Of a stretch of 64,000 bases of DNA, positions 22,489-34,343 are shown piece after piece. Every line of letters begins with the position of its first letter. Position 1 is the stretch's first letter. Both the position numbers and the translations under genes were made by a program. The notes beneath the pieces were generated by a model. The model saw only the letters and a program-made list of their open reading frames with translations. It was not told the DNA's origin and ran no database searches. This DNA is from Agaricus subrufescens (taxonomy: Eukaryota; Basidiomycota; Agaricomycetes; Agaricales; Agaricaceae): NCBI GenBank assembly GCA_029945375.1, contig CM057058.1, positions 2,790,001-2,854,000 of the forward strand, in the 5' to 3' direction.

Positions 22489-24184
22489 ATGAAAGCGGTA
22501 AATATATATTCAAGGTACGAGCATCCGTCCCTATCCCAACATACCCGAGCTTGACAGCTATTGTTATTCATGACAGCCTCCCCAACATGCCATCGACTAC
22601 CTTGTCATAGGCGGAGGTGGGTCGGTTTGACAGGCTGCCTTGAACCTATCTCACGCTTCTGAAATTTTATCAATTGAAGGTGTTGTTGGATTAGCTATTG
22701 CCCAACGTCTTTCCCAACGTCTGTCTCAAAAAACGACATTTTTAGTCGAAAGACACGACCGAGCCGGAGAGGAAATAAGGTATGCGAACCGAACCAGTTC
22801 CTCTCCACAACCCCAGTACAACCTATTCAGCGCCGGGACGTAAAACTGATAGCACCACATTTTGCAGTTCACGCAATTCCGAAGTGATTCATTCTGGTAT
22901 GTCACATACTCAACACCTCCATTTGTTCTCCTCGGGAGAAGCTATCCTTTCCTGAAGATCTACAACACGTCAAATGACATCACATGATGCTCATTCTGGG
23001 ATATCGTTTCAGGTCTTTATTATCCTCCGGAATCGCTCAAGACAAGGCTATGTCTACGAGGACGTGATATGATGTATAATCGTTGTCAAACACACAACAT
23101 TCCCCATCAACGGCTCGGGAAACTGGTCGTAGCGAAAGAGTCGCAGCTAGATTACATCCGAAATCTACATACCAAATCTCTCAGGCTTCACTGGCCGCCT
23201 CATAGTCCTCGGGAGACGGATTTGGAAAGAGGCGGTGAGCGGGCGGCAGTACTCCCCACAAAGCTTCTCAACAAGGACCAGACCCATGACATGGAGCCGG
23301 ATCTTTCGGATAATATTGTTGGTGCATTATGGAGTCCCCTGACAGGCATCGTGGACTCACATTCCTTCATGGAAAGTCTTGAGAAGGACATCATTGATTC
23401 TGAAAATGCGGAGCTAGTCTATTCGACTCGTGTTGTTCGCGTGGACCCGTATACCCGGTCTACCTCCACTCAGATACCTGATCTCAATGGTATGGAGGAT
23501 GGGTGGATTGTCCAGGTGGCTACGGGGAATAAAGACGAGAGTGATGCTTTACTGGCTCGGACGGTAATTAATGCATCTGGCCTCTCATCTACTCTCATCC
23601 TCAATGCACTGTTACCCGAAGATTCTCGAATACTAATGTACTTCGCTCGAGGTTCATATGCAGCTTATAATGGACCTGGCGTTGCTAACAATTCGCATCT
23701 CATATATCCATGCCCACCCATGGGTCCCGATGCACACGCATTCCAATCCCTCGGTACTCATTTAACTCTTGATCTCCATGGCCAAATTCGTTTTGGACCA
23801 GATATCGAGTGGATTAATCCCCCATCACCACAAGACGCGTCTTCTTACACTCATCCCGAAGATGAGGCTAATTTCTGGAATAAACTCCTTACACCTGACG
23901 AGTCTCGGTTGACGGAGATGCATAAGGCCATAACAGATTACCTGCCAGGTGTATCTCTTGCGGGCCTTCGTCCTGACTACTGTGGAATGAGACCAAAACT
24001 GGTCCCTCCTTGGGGCGGTTTCCAAGACTTTCTTTTCAGGACAGACTTCCCTGCAGATGGGCAAAGCGGGCGGAATCCTATGTTGAGTTTGTTGGGCATA
24101 GAAAGTCCAGGTTTGACTTCTTGTCTTGCGATAGCAGAGCATGTAGTGGATGATGTCCTTTGTGGTCAGTACGGTCATCGTTGA
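22489..24184 (+). CDS. L2HGDH: L-2-hydroxyglutarate dehydrogenase
   Basis: FAD-dependent enzyme of the DAO family that oxidises L-2-hydroxyglutarate to 2-oxoglutarate, a metabolite-repair step usually mitochondrial. The FAD dinucleotide motif is spread over two exons: DYLVIGGG and VVGLAIAQRL. Next come [27 protein letters not shown], a family hallmark, then the long last exon from about 23012 with GIVDSHSFMESLEKDI, TVINASGL, GPDIEWINPPSPQD and LRPDYCGMRPKL. The first exon is inferred: ATG at 22489 gives only nine bases (MKA) before a GT intron that joins in phase to PPQHAIDYLVIG, since the frame upstream of this is closed. No clear mitochondrial presequence is visible. Confidence 0.9.
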
Positions 24185-24242
24185 ATGAGGTTGTGCAGAT
24201 TTATGGATGTATATTTCGAGAGACAAAGTCTAGTTATTGCGG

Positions 24243-24899
24243 CTAAGCACGAGTTTTGACTTGAGGCTCCCAGGCGGAGATCTTCGGTTTGACTGTATTA
24301 TAAGACTTGTAGGCACCTCGTGTGCCAGTCAAGTTCTCGATATATGGCTGGGCGGGTCGAAGGTAAGCACTCTCGTTCACAAAATCTCAGACGTAAGTTA
24401 CATACAGCTTTCCAAGGCGGAGACACCTGAGCGAAGACTGGGTCTTGCGGAGGAGCATCTTTACGAATGTGTTGCAGCCACGAGTGCCATTCAGGGGGTA
24501 TTTGGGATGCGTTGTACTCATGCTGGGTAAAGTATCTGGATGAGAAAGTTGGTTGAACGATAAGAATGTTCATTCATACTTGAGCAAAGTCAACCCAGCG
24601 TTGCCGACCTAAAGGGGGATGAAGACATTCCAAATTAGAGATCCTGAAGCCATAAATTTGATGAACGTACCCGGAATCTCCTCCTCTGCATTCATGTTCT
24701 CAAAGTAACGGTTGTTAAATCTATAAAGAAGACATCACTCAGCCCGACTCCGTATGCTCCCCTGCAAAAATTCAAGCACATACTGGTCGCATCCAACGTA
24801 ACGACCCGATTTCGCATCACCAATATACTGCATTTGTCTCCACCATGCCCGTAGACCTACGCGTCGAATGTTACGGACTGTCCGAGCCAGCGAAACCAT
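24243..24899 (-). CDS. NDUFA12: NADH:ubiquinone oxidoreductase accessory subunit NDUFA12 (B17.2)
   Basis: Accessory subunit of mitochondrial respiratory complex I, at the peripheral arm. ATG at 24899 begins MVSLARTVRNIRRVGLRAWW. Small exons join in phase to read QYIGDAKSGRYVGCDQFNNRY, NAEEEIPGRQRWVDFAQ and HEYNASQIPPEWHSWLQHI, the last being the family signature (PPEWHxWL). It ends YIENLTGTRGAYKSYNTVKP and KISAWEPQVKTRA. The product is about 140 residues, the usual size. It converges on L2HGDH with only 58 bases between stop codons, so the 3' UTRs probably overlap. Confidence 0.94.
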
Positions 24900-25195
24900 A
24901 ATGACAAGAGTTGAGAGACCGAGTTGTTTGCCCGGATTTGCTCGGGACGGGTGGACTTGCCTTTTTCGGAATCACTACTTGCTACACTTGTTACATAGGG
25001 AGTGTTAAATACAACAATTTGATTTCCTATGGAAACAATACAAGAATTAGAAGTTTAAAAGAACAGACAATAATAGTTACACCAAGACTATTAAATAAAG
25101 AGATTCCATACACATGGGGAGGAAAATCACAAAAGGTTTAAAGTCAGAAATTGACAAGAACTCAAAAAGTATGGGGAACAAAAAAGGGTGGCATA

Positions 25196-27212
25196 TCACT
25201 CTGCATATAGAAAGTGTTTGTTCGTACTCTCCATCCACACCCGAAGATCATCGTCATTATCAAGTCCAACAAAAGTGTTGGTCAGGCTCTCGCGATATCT
25301 GAGAACGGAGACCTCGCCACCGAGGCGACCTTGTACTTTTTCCATCAGCTCAAAATGAGTTACCTTCGGATGAACACGAATTGCAATAAGGTCATCATTA
25401 TGATGAGAGATTTTGATCTTTACATATGCGGTTTGTGGGTTGGCCGCGGATATTGGAGGATTGTTAAAGTTAGACGTAGCATTAGACTGTGATCGGGAGC
25501 GGGATGATTTCTGCAAAGAATGGAGGGAAGCTGCGGACTGAGTTGACGAGCCAGGTTGGTAGCTTACTTCATGTCGTGACGAGGTGTGATGATGACCATT
25601 GCGAACTGCTTGAGATGAAGGAGCTCGGTCTGGATGCGGTGAATATGATCGAGAGTGGAAAGAGGCGGACGAGCTTGATCGTTGATGACTTTGACCATTA
25701 GTGGGCATCTGGGCACCGGCCTCAGTAGGTAACCGCCAATCCTTCCAAGCATAGGGAGAACGTTCTGCGTCTGGAGGTGCAGAAGGAGACGGGTTGTACC
25801 GATCGTCACCGTAATCGGATCCTTCACTTTTTTCATCGTCTGCTCGTAGTCCTCCCATCTTCTGTGCGAGCTCTTGGTCATAAGCATCATGTACGACTGT
25901 GTTATTATCTTGAACTATGTTGGGCTCGGGATCAAAAGCTTGTTCAAGAGGCTGTTCTACGTCGCCGGGTTTGAGGGATAAGAACTCTCGGACTACTTGG
26001 TGTTCGAGGATATAACGGGCTCCAGTGTTCGAGAGCTGGCACAAGTCATGAATATAGGCATCCAACTCTAATCTTCTGGTGGCTGTTAGTATATCGTCTA
26101 CTGATTCGGCCGGACCGGGCATGTAAGGAAGTATCCGCGGATGAGGGGGGTGGCGTCCACCTTCACGGGGAAAGGTGTCCAGAAGAGAGACCTGGAAGTC
26201 GTAGAAGTCATTGTAAACTCGGAACAGGATGAGTTGCTTAGCTGGGGGAGGTGGAGAAGATTCAGACTGTGGGTATGGCTGATAGATGGCGTCGATTCGA
26301 AACCAGTACTCGTCCATTTCGTAATGGAAAGAGACGACGTCAGCGGAAAGAAGGAGACCTTCTGGAAGAAGTTCTGGGGTAGGGGGGCGAGGAGGGATGT
26401 TGTTGTGATACGGGTGAGAGCTTGGATCGGGGGATGTATCTTGGGAGCTGTAAGGGCTATTGGGGAGGGGTGACTTGTTAGGAGCATCGATGACACCAAG
26501 AGGAATGCTGTTCTGCTTGTAGCTAAGCATAGCTTTTTTCCAGTCCTCTACTTTGGGCAACTCTCCCCTATCCATCAAACCCCCAATGTCCACAATAGGC
26601 TTGCCTGTGGCGGGGTCGTGTATTTCAACAAAAGAGACAGGGATTAGGCCGGGTCTACCGAGACGGCCGATGGGCTTTGCAACGAACCACTCGCGATTCG
26701 ATTGAGCGACGACGGTGATGGCATCACCACGCTTTGCCTCCAGTTCATCTTGGCGCTCTGCCTGGAAGTCATGCTGAACGATGGCGTAGAATACTTGGGA
26801 TTTGGTCGAGACGGGAGGCCGTGGGTGGAGATGCTGAGCTCCGAGTTGCGAGGCGCGAGCCCTGATGGAGATAAGTGAGAGATGTCCGCTGAGATTAACA
26901 TGTGCCGCACGATGCATTTTTGCCAAACTCTTCAAACATGTCCCGGGGAACGAGACCTCTCGCGCCTGTGACTGGGTTGTGGGCTTCGTACCACTGGCCC
27001 TGGTCGCGGGCGTCGCTGATGACATAGAAAAAGTCTCCCTTGGAGAAGGAGAGTTCCTGAGGAGTGTGGGAGCGATGGGCGTTGAGGGCACGGATGACCT
27101 TCTGGGGCGGCAGGATGGCGGACGGCGGCTTGGATACGGGGGGCAGGGGGGTCGAGATCTGGAGCTTGGCGGGGTCTTTGGCCCCGTTGAGCGATTTCCG
27201 GAGGGACTTCAT
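25196..27212 (-). CDS. BEM1: Polarity scaffold Bem1 (SH3-SH3-PX-PB1)
   Basis: Scaffold that links Cdc42, its exchange factor Cdc24 and PAK kinases at sites of polarised growth. ATG at 27212 begins MKSLRKSLNGAKDPAKL. SH3-1 covers KVIRALNAHRSHTPQELSF to GLVPRDMFEEF; an intron follows within the Ala-Ser join; SH3-2 covers FYAIVQHDFQAERQDELEAK to PGLIPVSFVEI. The PX domain includes YWFRIDAIYQPYPQ, LILFRVYNDFYDFQ and ILPYMPGP. A long Ser/His-rich linker leads to the C-terminal PB1 domain (VKIKISHHNDDLIAIRV, TFVGLDNDDDLRVWM), which should bind Cdc24. About 670 residues with one intron. Domain order and length match Bem1. Confidence 0.96.
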
Positions 27213-27239
27213 GGTGGAAGGAGACGAGCAAGGGTCGGT

Positions 27240-27245
27240 CACGTG
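27240..27245. promoter_or_regulatory. E-box (CACGTG) in the BEM1/NOT3 divergent promoter
   Basis: A perfect CACGTG lies 28 bases upstream of the BEM1 start codon, within the 292-base gap shared with NOT3. Regulatory function is inferred from position only. Confidence 0.35.
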
Positions 27246-27372
27246 TGACCGCGACAACAATAATGGGGCCCGTTTCTATGCCACCCGCAGCGCCAGCCCC
27301 CCGCCGCCTGTCGCGCCGCCGCAGACACGCCGCCCCCCGTCGCCCCCGTCCGGCGCGTCCCCACGGCGTGTC

Positions 27373-27380
27373 TGACGTCA
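27373..27380. promoter_or_regulatory. CRE palindrome (TGACGTCA) between BEM1 and NOT3
   Basis: A perfect 8-base CRE/ATF palindrome stands roughly midway between the two divergent start codons. In fungi such sites bind bZIP factors of the Atf1/CREB type. It could serve both genes; that is an inference. Confidence 0.45.
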
Positions 27381-27504
27381 GGAACTTATTCCGTAACTGG
27401 ACCCTGCATGGCGGGCACACGCTGCTTATCTAATACTCGTCAAACAAGCACACACCACTCTCCTCCGCGCCCCCTCACGACCCCCCGACCTCCCTCCCCC
27501 AGCC

Positions 27505-30187
27505 ATGGCAGCCCGAAAGCTCCAAAGTACGCTGCATATCCCCCGTCTCTGCCCTGTGCCTCACCTTTGTACTAGCCGAAATTGACCGAACACTGAAGAA
27601 GGTCTCCGAAGGCGTCGAGCTCTTCGAGAGCATATACGAGAAGATGCAGGCGTCGACCAACCAGACCCAGAAAGAGAAGCTCGAGCTCGACCTCAAGACA
27701 CAGATAAAGAAGCTTCAGCGGCTGAGAGACCAAATAAAGACTTGGGTGGCCAGCAATGACATCAAAGACAAGTCCCAGCTAATTGATAATCGAAGACTCA
27801 TCGAGACGGTCAGTAATCCACTTCAGCTTCTTCCTGTTGCGCAGACCAACCGCTATCTGCGTTTTTCTCCGTGAGTGAAGTACCACATCACTAACTGTCA
27901 TATGTCTTTTCAGCAAATGGAGAAATTCAAAGCCTGCGAAAAGGAGATGAAAACAAAGGCTTTCTCCAAAGAGGGCCTCATACAGGCCACCAAACTCGAT
28001 CCAAAGGAGCAGGAGAAAGAAGAGGCTACACAGTGGCTGCAGTCCCAGGTCGAAGAACTCCAGATGCAAATTGAATCCGCCGAAGCAGAGGTCGAGGCCC
28101 TCCAGGGCACCGCCAAAAAGCGCAATAAGCAAGGCTCAAATGCTGGACGTCTCGAAGCACTTGAAAATCTGAACGAACGTCGCAAATGGCATATCAGCAG
28201 ACTTGAACTTGTCCTCCGCCTTCTGAATAATGGTTCTCTATCCACGGACAAGGTGCAGGGTCTGAAAGAAGACGTCCAATATTTCGTAGAAAGCAACACT
28301 GTTTGTATTTTCCCCTACCTTTCCCGTTAGTCCCTAATCTACTTTTTGCAGGAAGAAGGGTTTGACGAAGATGAGGGTATATACGACGAGCTCAATCTTG
28401 AAGAGGAGGAAGAGAAGTTTGGACTGGTCATGGATGATGACGATAGCACTAGCTCTGACGACACGAGTGAAGGTCCGCACTCATTTGTTTTCCTCTGGCG
28501 CTCGACTTAAGGGTCACAGACAAAACAACTCGGCCTGCTACCAAGAAACACGAAGAAGAGTCCGTATCCAGCGTTAAACGAGATGATAGTCCTGTTCTTA
28601 AAAAAGCATCCGTCACGCTACAATTACGAAGTACGTGTGTACATCTTCCTTACATTTCTTATTCTCACATTTTTTATCAACCAGAGCAATCTCTTGACGG
28701 TAAGATTTGGCTCTTGAGACACGCGAAAGATCCTCAATACAATTTCATACAGCGAAACCCACGGCTAATCTCAACTTCTCCCAATCAATGTCTAATGTTG
28801 TAAAAGCACCAGTTCCCAAGCCGCCGCAGTTACCTCCGATCAAATACGCCACCGTTGCGCAGGCCATGACACAAAGCTCTCAACAGTCCCATACATCAAC
28901 AGCAGCATCATCGACCACCCATCTGCCGGCAACTTCGCAGCCTCAAACTTCGCCTTCGGCCTCAACTACCTCACCATTAGTACCACCACCTTCATCTATG
29001 CAGGATCAATCATCCATATCCACCTCATCTCCAAGCTTAACACATCCATCGGTGACAAGTCCAATTCTATCCTCCGCCGCCTCAGTATCACACCAGCCCG
29101 ACGGCTCAACATATTCTGCGCAAGACTCACCAGTTCCATCGGATGCTGTTCCTGTCAAAACTCAACTACCCACTTCACCACAGAAATCCGCCCCTGGGCC
29201 CGGATGTAAGTTGACACCGTTTTCATTTTGCGTGTTCAATCTAACCAAAGGAAATGTAGCTGCCAGTACAGACCAGCTGCAACAAGTCAGCAACGACTCC
29301 CAGGCTGCTGTATCTCAGACTGTCCCAGGTCCCTCGCCGCTCCCACAACAAGTACAACAGGTTTCTTCCGCTACAAGAGCGAAATCGCCTCCGAGTGCCG
29401 CACAAAACCAGCCTATTTTCCCTCCTGGAGTGAAAGTTGCACAGGGCGAACAGCAACAGCAACCTGCTATTGGGTACCAACGTCCTCTATCGTCGGCAGC
29501 ACCACCATCGCAACAGCCTCGGGCTTCCGCATCTTCAGCATTCCCCGGATCATTACAGGACCTTGTGGTGTCATTCGAGAATGTTAAGCAGAAAGGTGAG
29601 CAACAAATGATTAAACAATTGGCTCGGCACTGATTTCCCCCTAGCCTCAGTACGCATGAACAATCTTGATCAAGTACACAAGATGCTTGAGGGTGGTTAT
29701 ACTAGTATGCCTCAGCCACAAGATACGGAAAAGTAGGTTGAGTTTGGTACTATGGGCCCAGTGATTCTAATGTACTGTGACAGACCCAAGTACTATGTAC
29801 CCCGCAATCCTTTCCAGACAGCACCGTATTACCCTCAAACACCCCATCCTCTTCTGAATACGGCAGCTATCTTTTCCCAGCTAGACGTCGAGACACTATT
29901 TTATGTTTTCTATTACCTTCCGGGAACATATCAACAGTGCGTGCTTATCCTTTCGAATCTAGCTCATTCTCATATGTGATTATAGATATCTAGCAGCGAA
30001 AGAATTGAAGCGTCAGTCGTGGCGGTTCCACGTCAAATACCTTACATGGTTCCAGCGGCATTCTGAACCGCAAGCCATTACCGACGAATATGAACAGGGC
30101 GTGTATGTCTACTTTGACTGGGAAGGATCGTGGTGTCAACGGAAGAAGAGTGACTTCCGATTTGAGTACCGCTATCTGGAAGACTAG
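27505..30187 (+). CDS. NOT3: CCR4-NOT complex subunit Not3/Not5
   Basis: Subunit of the CCR4-NOT deadenylase complex that controls mRNA decay and senses slow ribosomes. ATG at 27505 begins MAARKLQ and splices to [20 protein letters not shown], the diagnostic N-terminus. The first 230 residues are coiled coil ([20 protein letters not shown]). An acidic stretch ([13 protein letters not shown]) is followed by a long Ser/Thr/Pro/Gln-rich linker. The C-terminal NOT box reads [51 protein letters not shown] and ends [19 protein letters not shown]. About ten introns; small exons near 28540-28760 are the least certain. Not3 and Not5 cannot be told apart by eye. Confidence 0.95.
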
Positions 30188-30330
30188 TTGTCCAGTCATC
30201 TTCTTGCATTTGCCTAATTGTTATTGCTTTGCCCAACTTGCAACTTGTAGCCTTATAGCCAGGCTAACTGTATTCGGTGTACATCCATTAAGATAGCATT
30301 ATATAAATGAGACAGTAAACCAATTCGGAA

Positions 30331-31176
30331 TCACTCTAGTTTAACGACAGCGCCAAGGTCCTTGAAGACCTTCTGCAATTTTTCGGCTTCCTCCTTCGAA
30401 AGGTTCTCCTTCACCACCTTTGGCAAGGATTCGACGAATTTCTTGGCCTATGAATGATGACTTAGCTGTTGTTGCTGACCATTGATATTGTAAATACGCA
30501 CCTCAAGAAGGGTTAAGTTGGGCACTATACTCTTCACCTCCTTGATGATTTTAGGTTTCGCGGCGGCATCAAATGACTCCAGTTTAACGTTAAAGATGGT
30601 CTTCTCCTGCTCCTTTGCCTACAGTAACACGTTAGGACATCTTTTCTTCACCATATAGGAAAAACCGTACAGCAGGCTCTTCTGCGGCAGGTGCGGCAGC
30701 GGCCGCCGGGGCAGCAGCAGCAGCGGGGAGAGCAATTTCTTGAATATTTAGTCGTGACTACAAGAATTTTTTAAATGAGATTATATGACTCTAGGTAGCG
30801 GAAGGAAAGAAAGCAGACCTTGAGCAACGTCACTAGGTCAGCCGCCTGGAGTAAAGTCAAGCCCGAAATGTCGTCTACGATTCTATTAATGACCGCATCC
30901 TTGGAGGTAGATGGAGGGACAGCAGAAGGCGATGAGGTTTCCGCAGCAGCAGTGGCGAGGCATCTCGAATGTGCGGGTATCCTTGACCAGCTAAATAGTT
31001 TGGCGAGAGTTAGTTCTCATCCCGGCTCCGGAATGACGCGCGAACGCGTGAGGGGAGACGAAGACGCACCGAGGAGAAGAACGAGAGAACGTTCGAAGAA
31101 CACCAGCACAACGACTCTAAAAGGTAGAGGGGTAAACTTACGAACGGATTGATCACAAGAACAGACTCACAGCCAT
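30331..31176 (-). CDS. MNP1: Mitochondrial ribosomal protein bL12m
   Basis: Mitochondrial homologue of bacterial L7/L12, the ribosomal stalk protein that recruits translation factors. The first coding exon is just ATGGCT (31171-31176). The second gives SRCAGVLRTFSRSSP, a basic presequence, and the third WSRIPAHSRCLATAAAETSS then VINRIVDDISGLTLLQAADL, the N-terminal dimerisation part. An Ala-rich hinge (PAAAAAPAAAAAAPAAEEPA) leads to the L12 globular domain: EKTIFNVKLESFDAAAKPKI, IIKEVKSIVPNLTLLEAKKF and SKEEAEKLQKVFKDLGAVV. Introns are short and in phase. It is convergent with NOT3. Confidence 0.93.
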
Positions 31177-31408
31177 GTTGTCAGTGTGAGTGCGCGAAAC
31201 CTCTCAATAAGAATTTCTGAAGCTTTATTTGGTCAAGTTGTACACAACTACCTTTACGTTACACGGCTCTTCCCGGCACACAACGCAGACCTCAAATCGT
31301 TATTACTGCAGGCTACAGAAAATAGCACCAGGCTACATAGTACAACCATGTATGGATACATTAATAAATAAAGGAAGTTATTTCCGGGCGCTCAGGCGGT
31401 TGCGCCGG

Positions 31409-33084
31409 TTATGAAGTCGAGAACTCAGTTTTGAGATCAACACCACCATGAGCGAGTCGTTTGACGGGGCGAGGGTTATGCGCTTTCCAAAAGTAGAGTG
31501 CCTCCAAGATATCACTCTGAGTACCAAAAATGAGAAGAACCACCGTAGCAGCTAGTGGTGTGTCGATTAATAAAAAAAGTTATAAATTTTTTGAAGGAGA
31601 AGACGCCACACCTGAAGCGATCATCAAGTCCGGGACGGGGCTCTGCGGTGACGTGATAGAGAGAAGACTCAGGCTGTGGAAGTTATGCCTTGTAAGAAAT
31701 GTAGATACCACAGAGGATGGAGATAAGATGCACCTCATGGCTATCATGACGTAGAAACCAAAAGCGATAATCCGGACTGGAAGGCTGATATCCAGTCTTT
31801 TGGCCTCAGGTACATTGTCCCTCTGGATTTTATATTGTTTAATGAGCATGACAAAGGTCCAGACTGGAAGCAAGGACATCTTTAGCGAGAAGACCCAGTA
31901 GAGGTGATATGAGCCTACCTTCAAAAACGAGAGTTGTGAAGAGTATGATAGCAGAGACGATGGTCATGGCGTTCGTGCTACAGACGTGGATTCATTTGAG
32001 CCGACATCGTCAAAAAGTAAAATTTCTCACTTACAGAGGGAGGTAATCCAAAGAGCAATAGAAAAATCGCCGATTGCGCGATACTCGTTCAGGATTATTC
32101 GCACCAATCTACAACACAACCAAAGTCATTCATATTTGTCAGATCGTAACCACATTTTTCGACTTACAACGGCTGTAGGTACAACAAAGCTCATGTACAC
32201 GACATATGGAGAGAGTAACATCTGATATCACGTTCCTTTAGTTGCAATGGGCCCATTAGGAGCACAGCACTTACAGTCAACAATCGCAGATAATTTTGAT
32301 GGTCGTTATACTCGGTCCCATTGTAGTGTGCTCTGATAGCGAAGAACAACTGGGAGCGAGGTGATTTAATTACCAATAGCAATATGATGTTGTACCTACA
32401 TATAAAATCAACATCAGGACTGCTGTTGATGTACTACTGCGTCGTAAGTAACTTGTACTGATGATGAGTAGTGGATGCCAATTACTCACATCCCTGGCAT
32501 GCCGTAGAGGAGTGATGCCTGCAACAGGCAAAACATCTTCGACGGTTCCGGTCCTTCGATTTTTCCAGCGTACAATCTGACCAAGTTCAACGAAACTGCT
32601 GCGCTAGACTGAAACGAGCGACTCACAGTAGACTGGCAGAACTAGTAGAAACGTAAAACATGCATGGCCAATGGATTGCAAAGACACTCACATTCCAATA
32701 ATGATAAAAACCACGCAAAGATTTAGAAACGTAGCATGTCTTCGTATCTTCTTCGACAAGCAGACAATTGCTAGTAGCAGGGGCAGCCCAAAATGAGCAG
32801 GCCACACGTTCAAAACCAGGAACACGATTAATTGTTCATGAGTGCCCCGCACGATATTCTTCGGAAGGATGGTTTCGAGACCTTCGCCTAAGCTACATTA
32901 GGTACTGCAGGAAGAACAAGGATCCACAGAAGACATACTCGGTAGAGCTAAGCTCGCTGACATCCTCTTCTGCCACGGACAATTACCTACGACAAGAAAA
33001 CGTAGAGGAGGTTGCAATATTGGCTGGAGCCAGCTCCAGCGTGAAGGGCAGCAGAACCTGCTGGTATAAGAGATAACATCGCAT
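31409..33084 (-). CDS. Multi-pass membrane protein, receptor-like (about seven helices)
   Basis: Multi-exon membrane protein of a type frequent in mushrooms and resembling G-protein-coupled receptors in layout; no ligand is known. The start (ATG at 33084, MRCYLLYQQVLLPFTLEL) is tentative. Hydrophobic exons read EQLIVFLVLNVWPAHFGLPL, RHATFLNLCVVFIIIGM, FCLLQASLLYGMPGM, YVVYMSFVVPTAV, TNAMTIVSAIILFTTLVFE, MSLLPVWTFVMLIKQYK and LPVRIIAFGFYVMIAMR. The last exon is LAATVVLLIFGTQSDILEAL and ends DLKTEFSTS at 31409. It is not a Ste3 or Ste2 pheromone receptor by any motif I see. At least nine introns; some boundaries are approximate. Confidence 0.7.
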
Positions 33085-33448
33085 GGTCACCCTGGCAATG
33101 CTCGGTACTTGATGGACGATGGACAGATTGTCAAAGTTGGAACCTCAGTGATGAAACCGCCGGTTGTTGTTAATCAATGAGTTAGTATCACTCAACAACC
33201 ATCTTCAAGGAGATGACACTTTCAATACATACATTTAAGTAAGCATCTGTTATATGAGATGTATGAGATGATGTGAACATGTTGTCATTTAAGTCAACAC
33301 AATCCAGATGCACTAGCGACGGGCCAACTTAATCGAGGTTGCTGCACCTGAGCGAAGATTCTCCATTTTCTAGCCAAGCAGCATAATGCGGGTTGCGCAA
33401 CGGGTTGGAACTTGAAGCACCCGGCACAAAGATGTCCGGGGTATGTAG
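33085..33448. other. Divergent intergenic stretch, nothing recognised
   Basis: About 360 bases between the tentative start codons of the receptor-like gene and the uncertain + strand gene. No motif or repeat stands out; presumably promoters. Confidence 0.4.
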
Positions 33449-34196
33449 ATGTTTCTAGCGCCAAAAGTTTCCCGTTGGCTGTTCTCCACTCGTCGACGAA
33501 CAAGCGGGTACATTATCGGTCCGCGTAGGGGTGAGTTTCTTTTACATCATAAATCGTGTCCGTATACTTATTATCTGAAAGCTGTATATACTAGTCCTTG
33601 TGTGGTCCTCCAAGTTTCAAGCATCCCATCCCCGAACGCTGCCAATGTTTCATTGATGTCTTGCCAGGTGCCATGAGGCGCCGGTTCATTGCCTCTGAAC
33701 AGCTCAATGCTTTACGTATCTTTAACCTATCCAACCCGCTCTTCCGGGCGTTCTCCCAAGATCCCGCTATGTAAAGGAAGCTGCAATTTTTGGAAGACCT
33801 CTAAATATTCCGCAGATCCGGCTCTTGGATAGTCTCTTATCCGTGGCGCTTGGTGCATATGGCGTTCTCTTTTCCTTCCTCAGCTCATTGTATCTTTCCA
33901 AAGAGAAACATGCTTTTTTACCTCAGGAACGATTACGTGTCCTCGGGGTCTCATCTGTTCTGGAGAGCAAACAGGTCACTTCTTTTAAACTTTAAAATTT
34001 ACCTGGCAGTATGCAGCCGGCACGTATTCGTCCTTTAACGCGTGGTTCTACTTCCTCCCCGTCGAGAAGTGAGGAATCGCTTGCACGTCGGTTAAAAGAA
34101 TTTTCACAGGACTCTAGTTTGCGCCACTTGAGATTTCGCAATGGAATCGATGCTGCGATTCTCTTGACTTCTCGATGGGCCACCCTTGCTGCTTAA
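33449..34196 (+). CDS. Uncertain or possibly broken gene, unrecognised
   Basis: Protein-like segments appear in order but do not join cleanly. ATG at 33449 gives MFLAPKVSRWLFSTRRRTSG, like a mitochondrial leader, and joins in phase over a GT/AG intron to GAMRRRFIASEQLNALRIFN. The next good segment (IRLLDSLLSVALGAYGVLFS...LRVLGVSSVLESKQ, from 33816) is in a different phase from the best donor before it. A 35-nt candidate intron then leads to YAAGTYSSFNAWFYFLPVEK. A final frame ends RNGIDAAILLTSRWATLAA at 34196. It could be a real gene with non-standard or missed splice sites, or a decaying copy. I do not know the family. Confidence 0.35.
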
Positions 34197-34343
34197 ATTC
34201 CTCGAACTGGGGCGAGACCAGTTAGTTAGTCATTGCCTTTCCTCACCCCCTGGTCACTGTAGAATGTCCGCGAGTGCACACTTGATCAAGGTAGACAATA
34301 CGTACGTTGTCTGGATCATTTCAAAGTACAGAACATTCATGTT

